Assembly (NCBI RefSeq): GCF_022026395.1
Contig: NZ_CP041767.1
Span: 3,194,501-3,258,500, forward strand
Source of the DNA: Brevibacillus brevis
Lineage (GTDB): Bacteria; Bacillota; Bacilli; Brevibacillales; Brevibacillaceae
Length of the DNA: 64,000 bases
Direction: 5' to 3'
A program made the translations under genes and the position numbers. Numbering within the stretch: the stretch's first letter is position 1; the number at the start of each line of letters is the position of its first letter. Below the pieces are notes generated by a model. It was not told where the DNA came from. It did no database searches and worked only from the letters and a program-made list of their open reading frames with translations. Shown here one piece after another: positions 16,532 to 23,519 of the stretch.

Positions 16532-17254
16532 CTAAATCGCTTCGTACGCAAAATCATCGTTAAGCACTGGAACTGAGCCACTCTGATTCCATTCCGCTGC
16601 CAGTGAGACATCTTCTAGGTAGCCCATACTGATCAGTTCTTGGCCGGAAGCACATTTCTGCAAGTAAGCGGGAAGAAGACCTTGAGCAGATCGAAAGGCT
16701 GCCACCGCCATTTCAGCCTCTGGTGACAAACGATACCTCTCTAGTTCGTGAAGCAGCGCACCTGCCGCAATCATATCCTCAATAGCGGGTCGCAATGCTC
16801 CATTTCCCCACCGTTCACCGCAAGCAATGACCGTTATCGTTCCTTTCTGCTGCTGTATGTATCTGGCTACGGATAGCGCATTACGCAAGCACGCAGCGAC
16901 CACCCTCGCCCCTGTTTTCTTTGCCAACACGGTACAGGTCGATCCGTTTGGTGAGGGTAACACCACTCTACTTCCCACCGGAACCGTTTTCAGACAGGCT
17001 GGCGAAAGGGAGATTGGTTCGCCGCGTTTTCCAGCGAGCAGCGCTGCTTTTTGTTTGGCGAATGCAATGGCTGACTCATCCTGTACCAGATAAGGATAGA
17101 CGATACCCCCACGTCCCGTTACGATATCTACACACGTACTGAACGAGAGTACATCGATAATAACGATCATATCCGAGGCTGCTCCGACCTGTTCCACCCC
17201 TCCGTATCCCCAATCAAATCGAGCCGTATAGTCTAGTTGCTTGTATACAGGCAT
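16532..17254 (-). CDS. comB: ComB-family 2-phosphosulfolactate phosphatase
   Basis: A 240-residue metal-dependent phosphatase family protein, known to convert 2-phosphosulfolactate to sulfolactate in coenzyme M synthesis. Family marks are IIDVLSFSTCVDIVTGRGG near residue 35 and LPSPNGSTCT near residue 100, with CGERWGNG later. Bacilli have a homologue (YitC), and 3-sulfolactate accumulates in Bacillus spores, which is a more likely setting than coenzyme M here. The in-frame GTG six codons upstream is less well placed than the ATG at 17254. ComA (phosphosulfolactate synthase) is not in this window. Confidence 0.8.
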   Translation of the reverse strand: MPVYKQLDYTARFDWGYGGVEQVGAASDMIVIIDVLSFSTCVDIVTGRGGIVYPYLVQDESAIAFAKQKAALLAGKRGEPISLSPACLKTVPVGSRVVLPSPNGSTCTVLAKKTGARVVAACLRNALSVARYIQQQKGTITVIACGERWGNGALRPAIEDMIAAGALLHELERYRLSPEAEMAVAAFRSAQGLLPAYLQKCASGQELISMGYLEDVSLAAEWNQSGSVPVLNDDFAYEAI

Positions 17255-17386
17255 TTCTCCCAAACCCTCCACCGTCCTCTATCAAAAATAGTTACTCGTC
17301 CCCTTACGTTCGCCGTTACAAATCAAGACAAGAAACAATATCGTATTATTGTCCCACTAGATTACACAAGAATGGAGTGAACATGG

Positions 17387-17833
17387 ATGTCTGAAATCGA
17401 ATACGACGACGATCAAGGTAATACTGAAAGCAGAAATCACAGACGCCCAAGAAGAAATACGGTGAGAACGACTGGTATTTTGCAAAATAACCTCGCCCGA
17501 GCTGTCACTGCTCACCTCGACCTGGTAAACCTGAACACAGAAGAGGTTGAAGTACGTGTGCAAGTATTGAACTGGGGTAACGCCGTTACGCAAACGAATC
17601 CAGTTAGCACCTTGCTTGACATTACGCAATTTATCCCTGCGAATACTCGCACTGCTTTCAATGCGCTTGTCCCCGCTTCTTTCCACTATGAAGTTCGCCT
17701 TACCGTAGCAGAAAACAACAGAAATGTCCTTCTCACCACTTATGGCCGTACTTCTATCGGCGGCGGTCAAGTTGTTGGTCTTACCGTTCTTGACAGTCAA
17801 TTCCAAACTGTCGATATCGAAACTTGTATTTAA
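17387..17833 (+). CDS. hypothetical protein, 148 residues
   Basis: Not recognised. The first 30 residues are charged and Arg-rich (RNHRRPRRNT). The rest is beta-rich, with alternating hydrophobic residues (VEVRVQVLNW, YEVRLTVAENNRNVLL), which suggests a small beta-sandwich of the kind found in coat or surface proteins. No signal peptide or membrane segment. GGAGTG lies 9 bases before the ATG. It is monocistronic and followed by two tandem terminators. An inverted repeat ACAATA/TATTGT lies about 40 bases upstream. Confidence 0.6.
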   Translation: MSEIEYDDDQGNTESRNHRRPRRNTVRTTGILQNNLARAVTAHLDLVNLNTEEVEVRVQVLNWGNAVTQTNPVSTLLDITQFIPANTRTAFNALVPASFHYEVRLTVAENNRNVLLTTYGRTSIGGGQVVGLTVLDSQFQTVDIETCI

Positions 17834-17855
17834 CTATTTTGCAGGAAGAAAATGA

Positions 17856-17888
17856 GGAATTATGGTGGGACGCCATAGTTCCTTTTTT
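17856..17888 (+). terminator. terminator 1 after the 148-residue gene
   Basis: GGAATTATGG (17856-17865) / CCATAGTTCC (17873-17882) with one G-T pair, followed by TTTTTT. Confidence 0.85.
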
Positions 17889-17908
17889 AATGATTCGCAT
17901 GCACGAAT

Positions 17909-17938
17909 AGGCGCTGGGGAATATCCCAACGCCTTTTT
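17909..17938 (+). terminator. terminator 2, in tandem
   Basis: AGGCG-C-TGGG pairs with CCCA-A-CGCC (single internal mismatch), followed by TTTTT. A second plus-strand terminator 21 bases after the first. Confidence 0.65.
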
Positions 17939-17956
17939 ACTTCTATGTTCTACGAC

Positions 17957-17984
17957 AAAAAAACTGCCCTCGAAAGGACAGTTT
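17957..17984 (-). terminator. terminator of the cold-shock gene
   Basis: AAACTG (17961-17966) / CAGTTT (17979-17984) with inner CCT/AGG pairing; T-tract TTTTTTT on the minus strand. The plus strand also reads CTTTT, so it may act both ways. Confidence 0.65.
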
Positions 17985-17999
17985 CTTTTAAAAGGAGAC

Positions 18000-18203
18000 T
18001 TACAGTTTTACTACGTTCTCAGCTTGTGGGCCACGGTTGCCTTGAACAATGTTGAATTGAACTTTTTGACCTTCGTCCAAAGTTTTGAAACCGTCACCTT
18101 GGATTGCGCTGAAGTGTACGAATACATCGTCTCCGCCTTCTACTTGAATGAAACCGAAACCTTTTTCTGCGTTAAACCATTTTACTGTTCCGTTCGTTTG
18201 CAT
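18000..18203 (-). CDS. csp: cold-shock protein (CspA/CspB family)
   Basis: A 67-residue single OB-fold RNA/ssDNA chaperone. RNP1 KGFGFI and RNP2 VFVHF are intact, with [13 protein letters not shown] at the start, all typical of the family. GGAGG followed by a T-run precedes the ATG. The leader is long: a candidate promoter (TTGCAG 18372-18367, TATATG region 18349-18344 on the minus strand) gives about 130 bases of leader containing a 15-bp hairpin (18267-18324). Post-transcriptional cold control through this leader is plausible but unproven. Confidence 0.95.
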   Translation of the reverse strand: MQTNGTVKWFNAEKGFGFIQVEGGDDVFVHFSAIQGDGFKTLDEGQKVQFNIVQGNRGPQAENVVKL

Positions 18204-18266
18204 CTAAAAAAACCTCCAAAAATTCAATTTGAATATGCTAGTCATATTTACCGAAGCAAATAAAGC

Positions 18267-18324
18267 TCACATATCATGAAGAAATACCAAATCATGTGCT
18301 GTGATACGCCTTCATGATATGTGA
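18267..18324 (-). promoter_or_regulatory. long hairpin in the cold-shock leader
   Basis: Perfect 15-bp inverted repeat, arms at 18267-18281 and 18310-18324, separated by 28 bases. There is no T-tract on the minus strand, so it is a poor terminator. It is either the leader structure of the csp mRNA or the end of the small ORF at 18332-18493. Confidence 0.55.
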
Positions 18325-18331
18325 ATTTTAC

Positions 18332-18493
18332 TTACTTAGCAAATATATGAATGTCATAGGACGGAACTGCAAAATTAAAAACTAAACCTTTTGAAAACCT
18401 AAAACAATGAAAGCCCTTCCTCTCTTCCATCCTTGCGGCTCCGATGACCGCGCCAGTGTGAATCGGGGATTCAAAAATGTTATCCATCAGCAT
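18332..18493 (-). CDS. possible 53-residue protein upstream of csp
   Basis: ORF of 53 codons beginning MLMDNIFESPIHTGAVIG. GAGGTG lies five bases before its ATG. It has mixed composition with one cysteine and no membrane segment. It ends eight bases before the long hairpin and may be cotranscribed with csp. No family recognised; could be spurious. Confidence 0.4.
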   Translation of the reverse strand: MLMDNIFESPIHTGAVIGAARMEERKGFHCFRFSKGLVFNFAVPSYDIHIFAK

Positions 18494-18605
18494 ACAAACA
18501 CCTCGATGAATGATTAGGTATCAATTTTTCAAGTAGCAACCTCATTCTACCATGGTTGTCCAATAAAAGCAACCGTTCAGCCTTATTCTGGACGAAGCGG
18601 TACTC

Positions 18606-18614
18606 TGTTACAAT
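18606..18614 (+). promoter_or_regulatory. extended -10 promoter of the rhodanese gene
   Basis: TG-T-TACAAT (18606-18614) with a poor -35, typical of extended -10 promoters. It lies 20 bases before the TTG start, so the leader is very short. Confidence 0.45.
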
Positions 18615-18633
18615 AGGATTGGGAGGGATTACA

Positions 18634-18978
18634 TTGGAAAATCATATTTTGACAACCATTCAATTATCCGAAATGCTTGAAAAGAAAGTGCCTGTACTTT
18701 TATTGGACGTACGCGACGCCGAGAAATTTATTTCCGGCAGCCTCGTTCACGAAAACGCGTCGGCGCGAAACGTCCCTTATCTTCTTATGAAGGAACAGGA
18801 CAAGCCACTTGATGAAGAAACCGAAAAACTCGCGCAAAATGTGCAGATCGTTACCTTATGTACAACAGGTAACAAAGCTCAAAAAGCTGCGGCTCTGCTT
18901 CGTGAGCATGGTTTTCATGCGAATGCATTGGAAGGCGGCTTAACTGCATGGAAGGAACAATCAAACAAAGCGAAATGA
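18634..18978 (+). CDS. rhodanese-domain protein
   Basis: A 114-residue single rhodanese domain, probably a cytoplasmic sulfurtransferase or sulfur carrier. The strand LLLDVRDAEKF is the family N-terminal motif. The active-site loop is CTTGNKA, with the catalytic cysteine present; GG(L)TAWK closes the domain. The longer frame upstream is rejected because GGGAGG (18621-18626) is seven bases from a TTG at 18634. Substrate and partner are unknown. Confidence 0.85.
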   Translation: MENHILTTIQLSEMLEKKVPVLLLDVRDAEKFISGSLVHENASARNVPYLLMKEQDKPLDEETEKLAQNVQIVTLCTTGNKAQKAAALLREHGFHANALEGGLTAWKEQSNKAK

Positions 18979-19054
18979 GCCTAATTTATCAATGATTCTA
19001 GCTAGTTGCCATATATTACTCCTTTATTTCGATTGGGATTGTCTGATATCGTTG

Positions 19055-19204
19055 TTCATGCCAAACGAAATAAGCCGAGACTTCCTCTTGAAAAGGAAGT
19101 GCGGGGGACTTTTTTGTGGATGAGTTATTCCACATTGGGGTGAATCGCCGAACTGGCGTAGGGTTGTTTCCTCAATCCGAATCCGACAACTAACCTCGTA
19201 GGCC
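19055..19204 (+). promoter_or_regulatory. ydaO/yuaA-type cyclic-di-AMP riboswitch
   Basis: Conserved ydaO elements occur in order: GCCGAG (about 19073), a hairpin ACTTCC/GGAAGT, GCGGGGGAC, TGGGGTGAATC (19136-19146), GTAGGG (19158-19163), TCCGAATCCGACAACTAACC and TCGTAGGCC (to 19204). GCC-GAG at the start and CTC-GTA-GGC at the end can form the closing P1 helix. These RNAs bind c-di-AMP and turn genes off; many control cell-wall and osmotic functions. No terminator separates the aptamer from the next start codon, and the AAAGGAG follows P1 within ten bases. Boundaries are approximate. Confidence 0.85.
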
Positions 19205-19226
19205 AAAAAAAGGAGAGATTTGTTTA

Positions 19227-20015
19227 ATGAAACGTTTTGGTTCTGTTACAATCGCGATGACTCTTGGTCTGGGCTTGGCTTTGACAGGGTTTGCTTCTTC
19301 TGCTTCCGCAGCATCTAACTGCCCATTGAAGAACGGACAATTCCAATTCAATGCGGGTCAAAATATGGGACAATTCCAAAAAGCACCAAATGCACAACAG
19401 TTCTTTAACTTTTTCCAAAAACAAGGCTTTGTTCCTGGCCAGCCACAAGCAGTACAGCCAATGCAACCTGTTAAGCAAGGACAAGCAACACCTGTACAAC
19501 CTTGCCCGATTCAACCAGGAACTTTCCAACCAGCACCCGTACAACAAGCTCCAGCACAACCAGCACCAGTTCAAACGGCACCAGCACAACCTAGCAATAA
19601 TGTCACTCAGCCTGCCGCTCCGGTAAATCAAGCGGATGAAGCTAAAACTGGTGATTTTGCGAAACAAGTCGCGGATTTGGTGAACCAAGAACGTGCAAAA
19701 GCAGGTCTCAAACCTGTTCAAATGGATGCGGCACTGTCCAAAGTAGCGTTGGCAAAAGCACAAGATATGTCTGCTAACAACTATTTTGACCACAACAGTC
19801 CAACGTACGGTTCTCCATTTGACATGATGAAGCAGTATGGCATTCAGTACTCGACTGCAGGCGAGAATATCGCCATGGGTCAACAGAGTCCACAAGAAGT
19901 TATGCAACAATGGATGAACAGTGAAGGCCACCGCCAAAACATTATGAACCCTGATTTCACAAAAATTGGTGTAGGCTTCACAAATGGCTACTGGGTACAA
20001 GAATTTATTGGGTAG
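19227..20015 (+). CDS. secreted CAP (SCP/PR-1)-domain protein, YkwD-like
   Basis: A 262-residue exported protein: Sec signal peptide ending ASSASAAS at about residue 30, a Gln/Pro/Ala-rich linker (residues 60-135) with repeated APVQ/APAQP units, then a CAP domain (145-262). CAP marks: LVNQERAKAGLKPV, YFDHNSP, AGENIAMG, WMNSEGHRQNIMNP. The domain is common in wall-associated or spore-related proteins of Firmicutes; the biochemical activity is uncertain. AAAGGAGAG precedes the ATG. It is directly controlled by the c-di-AMP riboswitch, linking it to wall or turgor stress. Confidence 0.9.
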   Translation: MKRFGSVTIAMTLGLGLALTGFASSASAASNCPLKNGQFQFNAGQNMGQFQKAPNAQQFFNFFQKQGFVPGQPQAVQPMQPVKQGQATPVQPCPIQPGTFQPAPVQQAPAQPAPVQTAPAQPSNNVTQPAAPVNQADEAKTGDFAKQVADLVNQERAKAGLKPVQMDAALSKVALAKAQDMSANNYFDHNSPTYGSPFDMMKQYGIQYSTAGENIAMGQQSPQEVMQQWMNSEGHRQNIMNPDFTKIGVGFTNGYWVQEFIG

Positions 20016-20033
20016 AACACTGCTTGATAAACG

Positions 20034-20069
20034 AAAAGCCGGTGTCTCGTAATCGAGACCCGGCTTTTT
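20034..20069 (+). terminator. bidirectional terminator
   Basis: AAAAGCCGG-T-GTCTCG / CGAGAC-C-CGGCTTTTT, a long stem with one mismatch and TTTTT on the plus strand; on the minus strand TTTTCG follows. It serves the CAP gene and the small minus-strand gene. Confidence 0.85.
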
Positions 20070-20079
20070 CGTGTACGCG

Positions 20080-20232
20080 TTACTTTCGCTTCGCTTCTGC
20101 CGCCTGTTTTTTGGGGGTACAGCAGCTTTCCTGCTCATTGAGCAAAGCAACATCCTTTTGATTCATTTCTTGCTTCGTTGGGTAAGCAGATACTTGCTGC
20201 AGCTCGACATTGACATCAGACGATTGTTTCAT
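20080..20232 (-). CDS. 50-residue hypothetical protein
   Basis: Small protein starting MKQSSDVNVELQQV and ending in a basic tail (EAKRK), with an adjacent Cys pair (ESCCTPKK) at residues 37-38. It is hydrophilic and Gln-rich, without membrane segments. GAGGGG lies about nine bases before the ATG, and a terminator follows the stop. Codon use looks like that of its neighbours. No family recognised; the Cys pair could bind metal or form a disulfide. Confidence 0.55.
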   Translation of the reverse strand: MKQSSDVNVELQQVSAYPTKQEMNQKDVALLNEQESCCTPKKQAAEAKRK

Positions 20233-20332
20233 CCGTATGGCCCCCTCACCGTTATTGGTGGTACATCCCTAGTATGCACGCGGTTCTAAACGACTCATTC
20301 CTAAGGAACACTGGAAGCACATGCAAATGAAC

Positions 20333-21343
20333 CTATCTGCTTATAATATGTTCAAGGTCTTTTAAGGCAGCCGCCGCTGCCGCCACAGGATCTGATTTTC
20401 CTCCAACGACCAATAAATCCCCCATGACATCTGTTTCTACCCGTATGGCTTTTGTCGTACCAGATACAGATGCAAATGGATGGGTAAGATCCACCGCACA
20501 TAAATCTACTGCGACAGATACCGTGCCATTCGCTTCCTTTTGGATCGTTCCGATCAGCTTGGGAATCTTCGAGTGCTTTTTCCACGCCTCGATTTGTAAC
20601 GAGGTTATTTCGCGAATACTTGCGCGTGTTATATCGGTTAGTTTTACTTGCGCATCAAAAGCAGCGTTTGCCAAGATCGTGAGCTTCGAAGCTGTATCCC
20701 ATCCATCGATATCATAGGAAGGGTCCGGTTCGGCAATCCCCATCTTCTGAGCGAGCTCGACTGCTTCTGCACAGGTGAGCCCCTCTTCCATCATTTTTGT
20801 GAGCACGAAGTTTGTCGTTCCCGTAAAAATACCTTCGACGCGTTTTACTTCACAGCCTGCCAAGTTATACTGCAACAGATCGATCGTCGGCAGAGCTGCT
20901 GCTGTTGCTCCACTCACTTTCAATGCGACGCCATGTTTTTTGGCAAGAGCGGCTAAGCCAGCATAATCGACTACAAGTGCGCCTTTTGAAATAGCGATCG
21001 CATGCATGGCATTCTCCAAAGCATAACGAATAAAAGTAAGACCGGGTCCGCCCTCTTTTTCAGATGGACCTGCCTCGATGAGCACGTCTGCTTGAGCTGA
21101 CTTGATAAATTCCAGCGCGTTCCAAGATGGGTTCCTTGTTTGTTTTGTATGAGCATAGTCTGCCCATTTTCCCGAATCGATTCCGTTCTCATCGTAGAGG
21201 CCGGAAGCTGAACGAACGACTCCCACGAGTCTGACATCCGCTTGATATAGCTCGCGGTACCTCTCCCTTCGCTGCTCCAGCAGTCGAGCCACCTGCTGTC
21301 CTACTGTTCCGAAGCCTGTTAACATAATGTTCCAACGTTTCAT
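20333..21343 (-). CDS. hom: homoserine dehydrogenase, short form without ACT domain
   Basis: A 336-residue NAD(P)-dependent enzyme reducing aspartate semialdehyde to homoserine, for threonine and methionine. Rossmann loop MLTGFGTVGQQVARLL at residues 7-22; the family block GIFTGTTNFVLTKM followed by EGL...A and EPDPSYDIDGWDTASKL carries the catalytic Asp/Lys residues. It lacks the C-terminal ACT domain of typical Bacillus Hom (about 430 residues), so it would escape threonine feedback through that domain. Its ATG overlaps the def stop (ATGA), so it is translationally coupled to def. A related oxidoreductase role is possible. Confidence 0.85.
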   Translation of the reverse strand: MKRWNIMLTGFGTVGQQVARLLEQRRERYRELYQADVRLVGVVRSASGLYDENGIDSGKWADYAHTKQTRNPSWNALEFIKSAQADVLIEAGPSEKEGGPGLTFIRYALENAMHAIAISKGALVVDYAGLAALAKKHGVALKVSGATAAALPTIDLLQYNLAGCEVKRVEGIFTGTTNFVLTKMMEEGLTCAEAVELAQKMGIAEPDPSYDIDGWDTASKLTILANAAFDAQVKLTDITRASIREITSLQIEAWKKHSKIPKLIGTIQKEANGTVSVAVDLCAVDLTHPFASVSGTTKAIRVETDVMGDLLVVGGKSDPVAAAAAALKDLEHIISR

Positions 21344-21900
21344 GAGTCAATCTCCTTGCTGTTTATGCGTCGCTTATTTCCACCATTTTTTCTACTTTTA
21401 TCTTGTATCCGGAGCAAATCCTTGCGATTCAGTTTCTTTCCTGTTTTCGCTGAGTAGATCTCTTCCGTATGATCAATAAACAATATTCCTTCCAAATGGT
21501 CCATCTCGTGCTGAATACACCGAGCCAGGAAATCTTCCGCTTCGATTGTCTTTGTTTGTCCTTGGCGGTTCAGCGTCTGAACTTTGACATAATTCGCCCG
21601 ACGAACGATTCCAAAAACACCTGGTATCGAAAGACAAGCTTCTAGCCCTACCTGCTCACCGGATTTTTCCACCAACACCGGATTGATTAGTTCAATCAAG
21701 CCGCTACCGCAATCCATCACGACTAAACGCTCCGGGATGCCAATCTGGATCGCAGACAAGCCTGCTCGACCTTTCGCAGCGTAAATCGTTTGGGCCATAT
21801 CATCCAATATCTTTTCGACCTGCGGAGTAATGGATAGTACTCTTTTTGAAGTTTCACGCAAGACAGGGTCCCCCAGGCGAACGATCCTGCGTTCAGCCAT
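21340..21900 (-). CDS. def: peptide deformylase
   Basis: A 186-residue metalloenzyme that removes the formyl group from nascent peptides. Motif 1 reads GLSAIQIG, motif 2 reads EACLS (usual EGCLS, metal Cys retained) and motif 3 QHEMDH supplies the HExxH ligands. The basic C-terminal tail (KTGKKLNRKDLLRIQDKSRK) is longer than usual. GGGAGG precedes the ATG. It is driven by a consensus -35 promoter and forms a two-gene operon with hom, an unusual partner. Confidence 0.92.
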   Translation of the reverse strand: MAERRIVRLGDPVLRETSKRVLSITPQVEKILDDMAQTIYAAKGRAGLSAIQIGIPERLVVMDCGSGLIELINPVLVEKSGEQVGLEACLSIPGVFGIVRRANYVKVQTLNRQGQTKTIEAEDFLARCIQHEMDHLEGILFIDHTEEIYSAKTGKKLNRKDLLRIQDKSRKNGGNKRRINSKEIDS

Positions 21901-21937
21901 TTGCTTCTCCCTCCCGCATTAGTCAGTTTTCGATTTC

Positions 21938-21966
21938 AAGGTAGCAAATCAGGTCCTCGCTGTCAA
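21938..21966 (-). promoter_or_regulatory. sigma-A promoter of def-hom
   Basis: On the minus strand TTGACA (21966-21961), 17-bp spacer, TACCTT (21943-21938). Perfect -35 and a weak -10. Confidence 0.6.
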
Positions 21967-22006
21967 AAGGAACCTCGCAAAATCTGAAATATCCCGTTGG
22001 GCAAGG

Positions 22007-22050
22007 GTGACAAATGCATGTAGATACGCTATCTTTATTGGTAAAGATAG
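22007..22050 (+). promoter_or_regulatory. promoter and overlapping operator of the aminotransferase gene
   Basis: GTGACA (22007-22012), 17-bp spacer, TATCTT (22030-22035). A perfect 9-bp inverted repeat CTATCTTTA (22029-22037) / TAAAGATAG (22042-22050) overlaps the -10 and the start of transcription. A repressor site is the simplest reading; there is no T-tract. Confidence 0.55.
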
Positions 22051-22078
22051 ATGTTTGTATATGAAAAGGGAGGCTACC

Positions 22079-23386
22079 ATGCATTCATTAGCATCAACGC
22101 TGAACGAAACCATCCAACGAGAAAACCCGCACGTGTATGAAATGCTATCCAATATCGCCAAGCTGATTTATTTCCCTAAAGAGGGGATTCTCAGCCAGTC
22201 GGCAGAAGCGAAAGCAAAAGCAAAAAAGTACAATGCAACCATCGGGATTGCACTGGAAAATGGTCAACCGATGCACCTTAAGGTCATCCAGGATAACCTG
22301 TCTGCTTACCAGCCAAAAGACATTTACGAATATGCTCCCCCAGCAGGAAAGCCTGAGCTGCGTGCAGCATGGCGTAAAAAAATGATCGAGGAACAGCCTG
22401 CACTGGCTAATCATACGTTTAGTAACCCAATCGTTACAAACGCATTGACCCATGGTCTGAGCATCGTATCTGACTTGTTCGCTGACAGCGGCGACAGCGT
22501 CATCATCCCGGACAAAAACTGGGAAAACTACGAGCTTACGTTTTCGATCCGCCGTGGTGCGAAAATGGTCTACTACCCATTGTATAACGACGAGATGAAA
22601 TTTAATGCTGCTGCTTTGCGTGATGCCATTCTCGCACAAAAAGACAAAGGCAAAGCCATCGTCGTACTCAACTTCCCGAATAACCCAACTGGCTATACAC
22701 CAGGTCCAGAGGAAGGAAAACAAATCGTCGCTGCACTAAAAGAAGGCGCAGAGGCTGGGATCAACATTGTTGCTGTAACGGACGACGCGTACTTCGGCTT
22801 GTTCTTCGAGGATTCGATGCACGACTCTCTCTTCGCTAGCCTGTGCGACGTTCACCCTCGCATTCTGCCTGTAAAAGTAGATGGGGCTACTAAAGAGGAT
22901 TACGTATGGGGCTTCCGTGTTGGCTTCATTACGTATGCATCCCCATCCAGCGACTTGCTCAGCGCTTTGGAGCAGAAGACAATGGGAATCATCCGTGCGA
23001 CTCTTTCCAGCGGATCACATCCTTCCCAAACGTTCGTCCTGCAGGCAATCACTGCACCGGAGTACAAAGCACAGAAGCAAGAGAAATTCGATATCATGAA
23101 AGGCCGCGCCAACCGCACCAAGGAAGTGCTCGACAGCGGTAAATACGATGACGTGTGGACCTACTATCCATTCAACTCCGGCTACTTCATGTGCCTCAAG
23201 CTAAAGACTGTCGAAGCGGAAGCATTGCGCCAGCACTTGCTGGAACAGTATGGCGTAGGTACAATCGCTCTCGGTCAAACCGATTTGCGTATCGCTTTCT
23301 CTTGCATTGAAGAAGAAAACATTGCGGACTTGTTCGAACTAGTATACAGCGGTGTGAAAGATTTGGAAAAGGCATTGACCAAATAA
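22079..23386 (+). CDS. class I/II PLP-dependent aminotransferase
   Basis: A 435-residue fold-type I aminotransferase. FPNNPTGYTP (about residue 205) is the class I PLP-anchoring motif, TDDAYFGLF holds the Asp/Tyr cofactor contacts, and KVDGATKEDYVWGFRVGF contains the Schiff-base lysine and following Arg. The closest type appears to be an aromatic/aspartate aminotransferase-like group, but the substrate cannot be fixed. An in-frame ATG upstream is rejected since GGGAGG is five bases before the ATG at 22079. It is a single gene under an operator-bearing promoter with a terminator behind it. Confidence 0.85.
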   Translation: MHSLASTLNETIQRENPHVYEMLSNIAKLIYFPKEGILSQSAEAKAKAKKYNATIGIALENGQPMHLKVIQDNLSAYQPKDIYEYAPPAGKPELRAAWRKKMIEEQPALANHTFSNPIVTNALTHGLSIVSDLFADSGDSVIIPDKNWENYELTFSIRRGAKMVYYPLYNDEMKFNAAALRDAILAQKDKGKAIVVLNFPNNPTGYTPGPEEGKQIVAALKEGAEAGINIVAVTDDAYFGLFFEDSMHDSLFASLCDVHPRILPVKVDGATKEDYVWGFRVGFITYASPSSDLLSALEQKTMGIIRATLSSGSHPSQTFVLQAITAPEYKAQKQEKFDIMKGRANRTKEVLDSGKYDDVWTYYPFNSGYFMCLKLKTVEAEALRQHLLEQYGVGTIALGQTDLRIAFSCIEEENIADLFELVYSGVKDLEKALTK

Positions 23387-23407
23387 ATGTAGCTTGCTCT
23401 ATTGAAC

Positions 23408-23446
23408 AAGCGTCTGGACCTCGTGTCTGGGCGCTTTTCGTTTTCT
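23408..23446 (+). terminator. terminator of the aminotransferase gene
   Basis: AAGCGTCTGGAC pairs throughout with GTGTCTGGGCGCTT using several G-T pairs, then TTTTCGTTTTC. Confidence 0.7.
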
Positions 23447-23519
23447 TTCAAAAAGGCCCCGAATACCCAAGAAGTATAAATACGAGGGTTTCCGAGACCT
23501 GTTCCATCATGCTATTTTA

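Noticed and set aside
19440..19620. Short direct repeats resembling a CRISPR-like array
   Set aside because: These are coding repeats for Ala-Pro-Val-Gln units in the CAP protein linker, in frame and irregular, with no spacers.
19224..20153. 309-residue minus-strand ORF opposite the CAP gene
   Set aside because: It is the antisense of the Pro/Gln-rich CAP gene and of its riboswitch-controlled transcript; its Cys/Trp/Leu-rich translation is an artefact of the repeats.
23448..23500. Hairpin before the EamA gene end as a strong terminator
   Set aside because: The arms around GGCCCCGAATACCC and GGGTTTCCGAGACC contain four mismatches; a weak terminator is possible but not supported enough to annotate.
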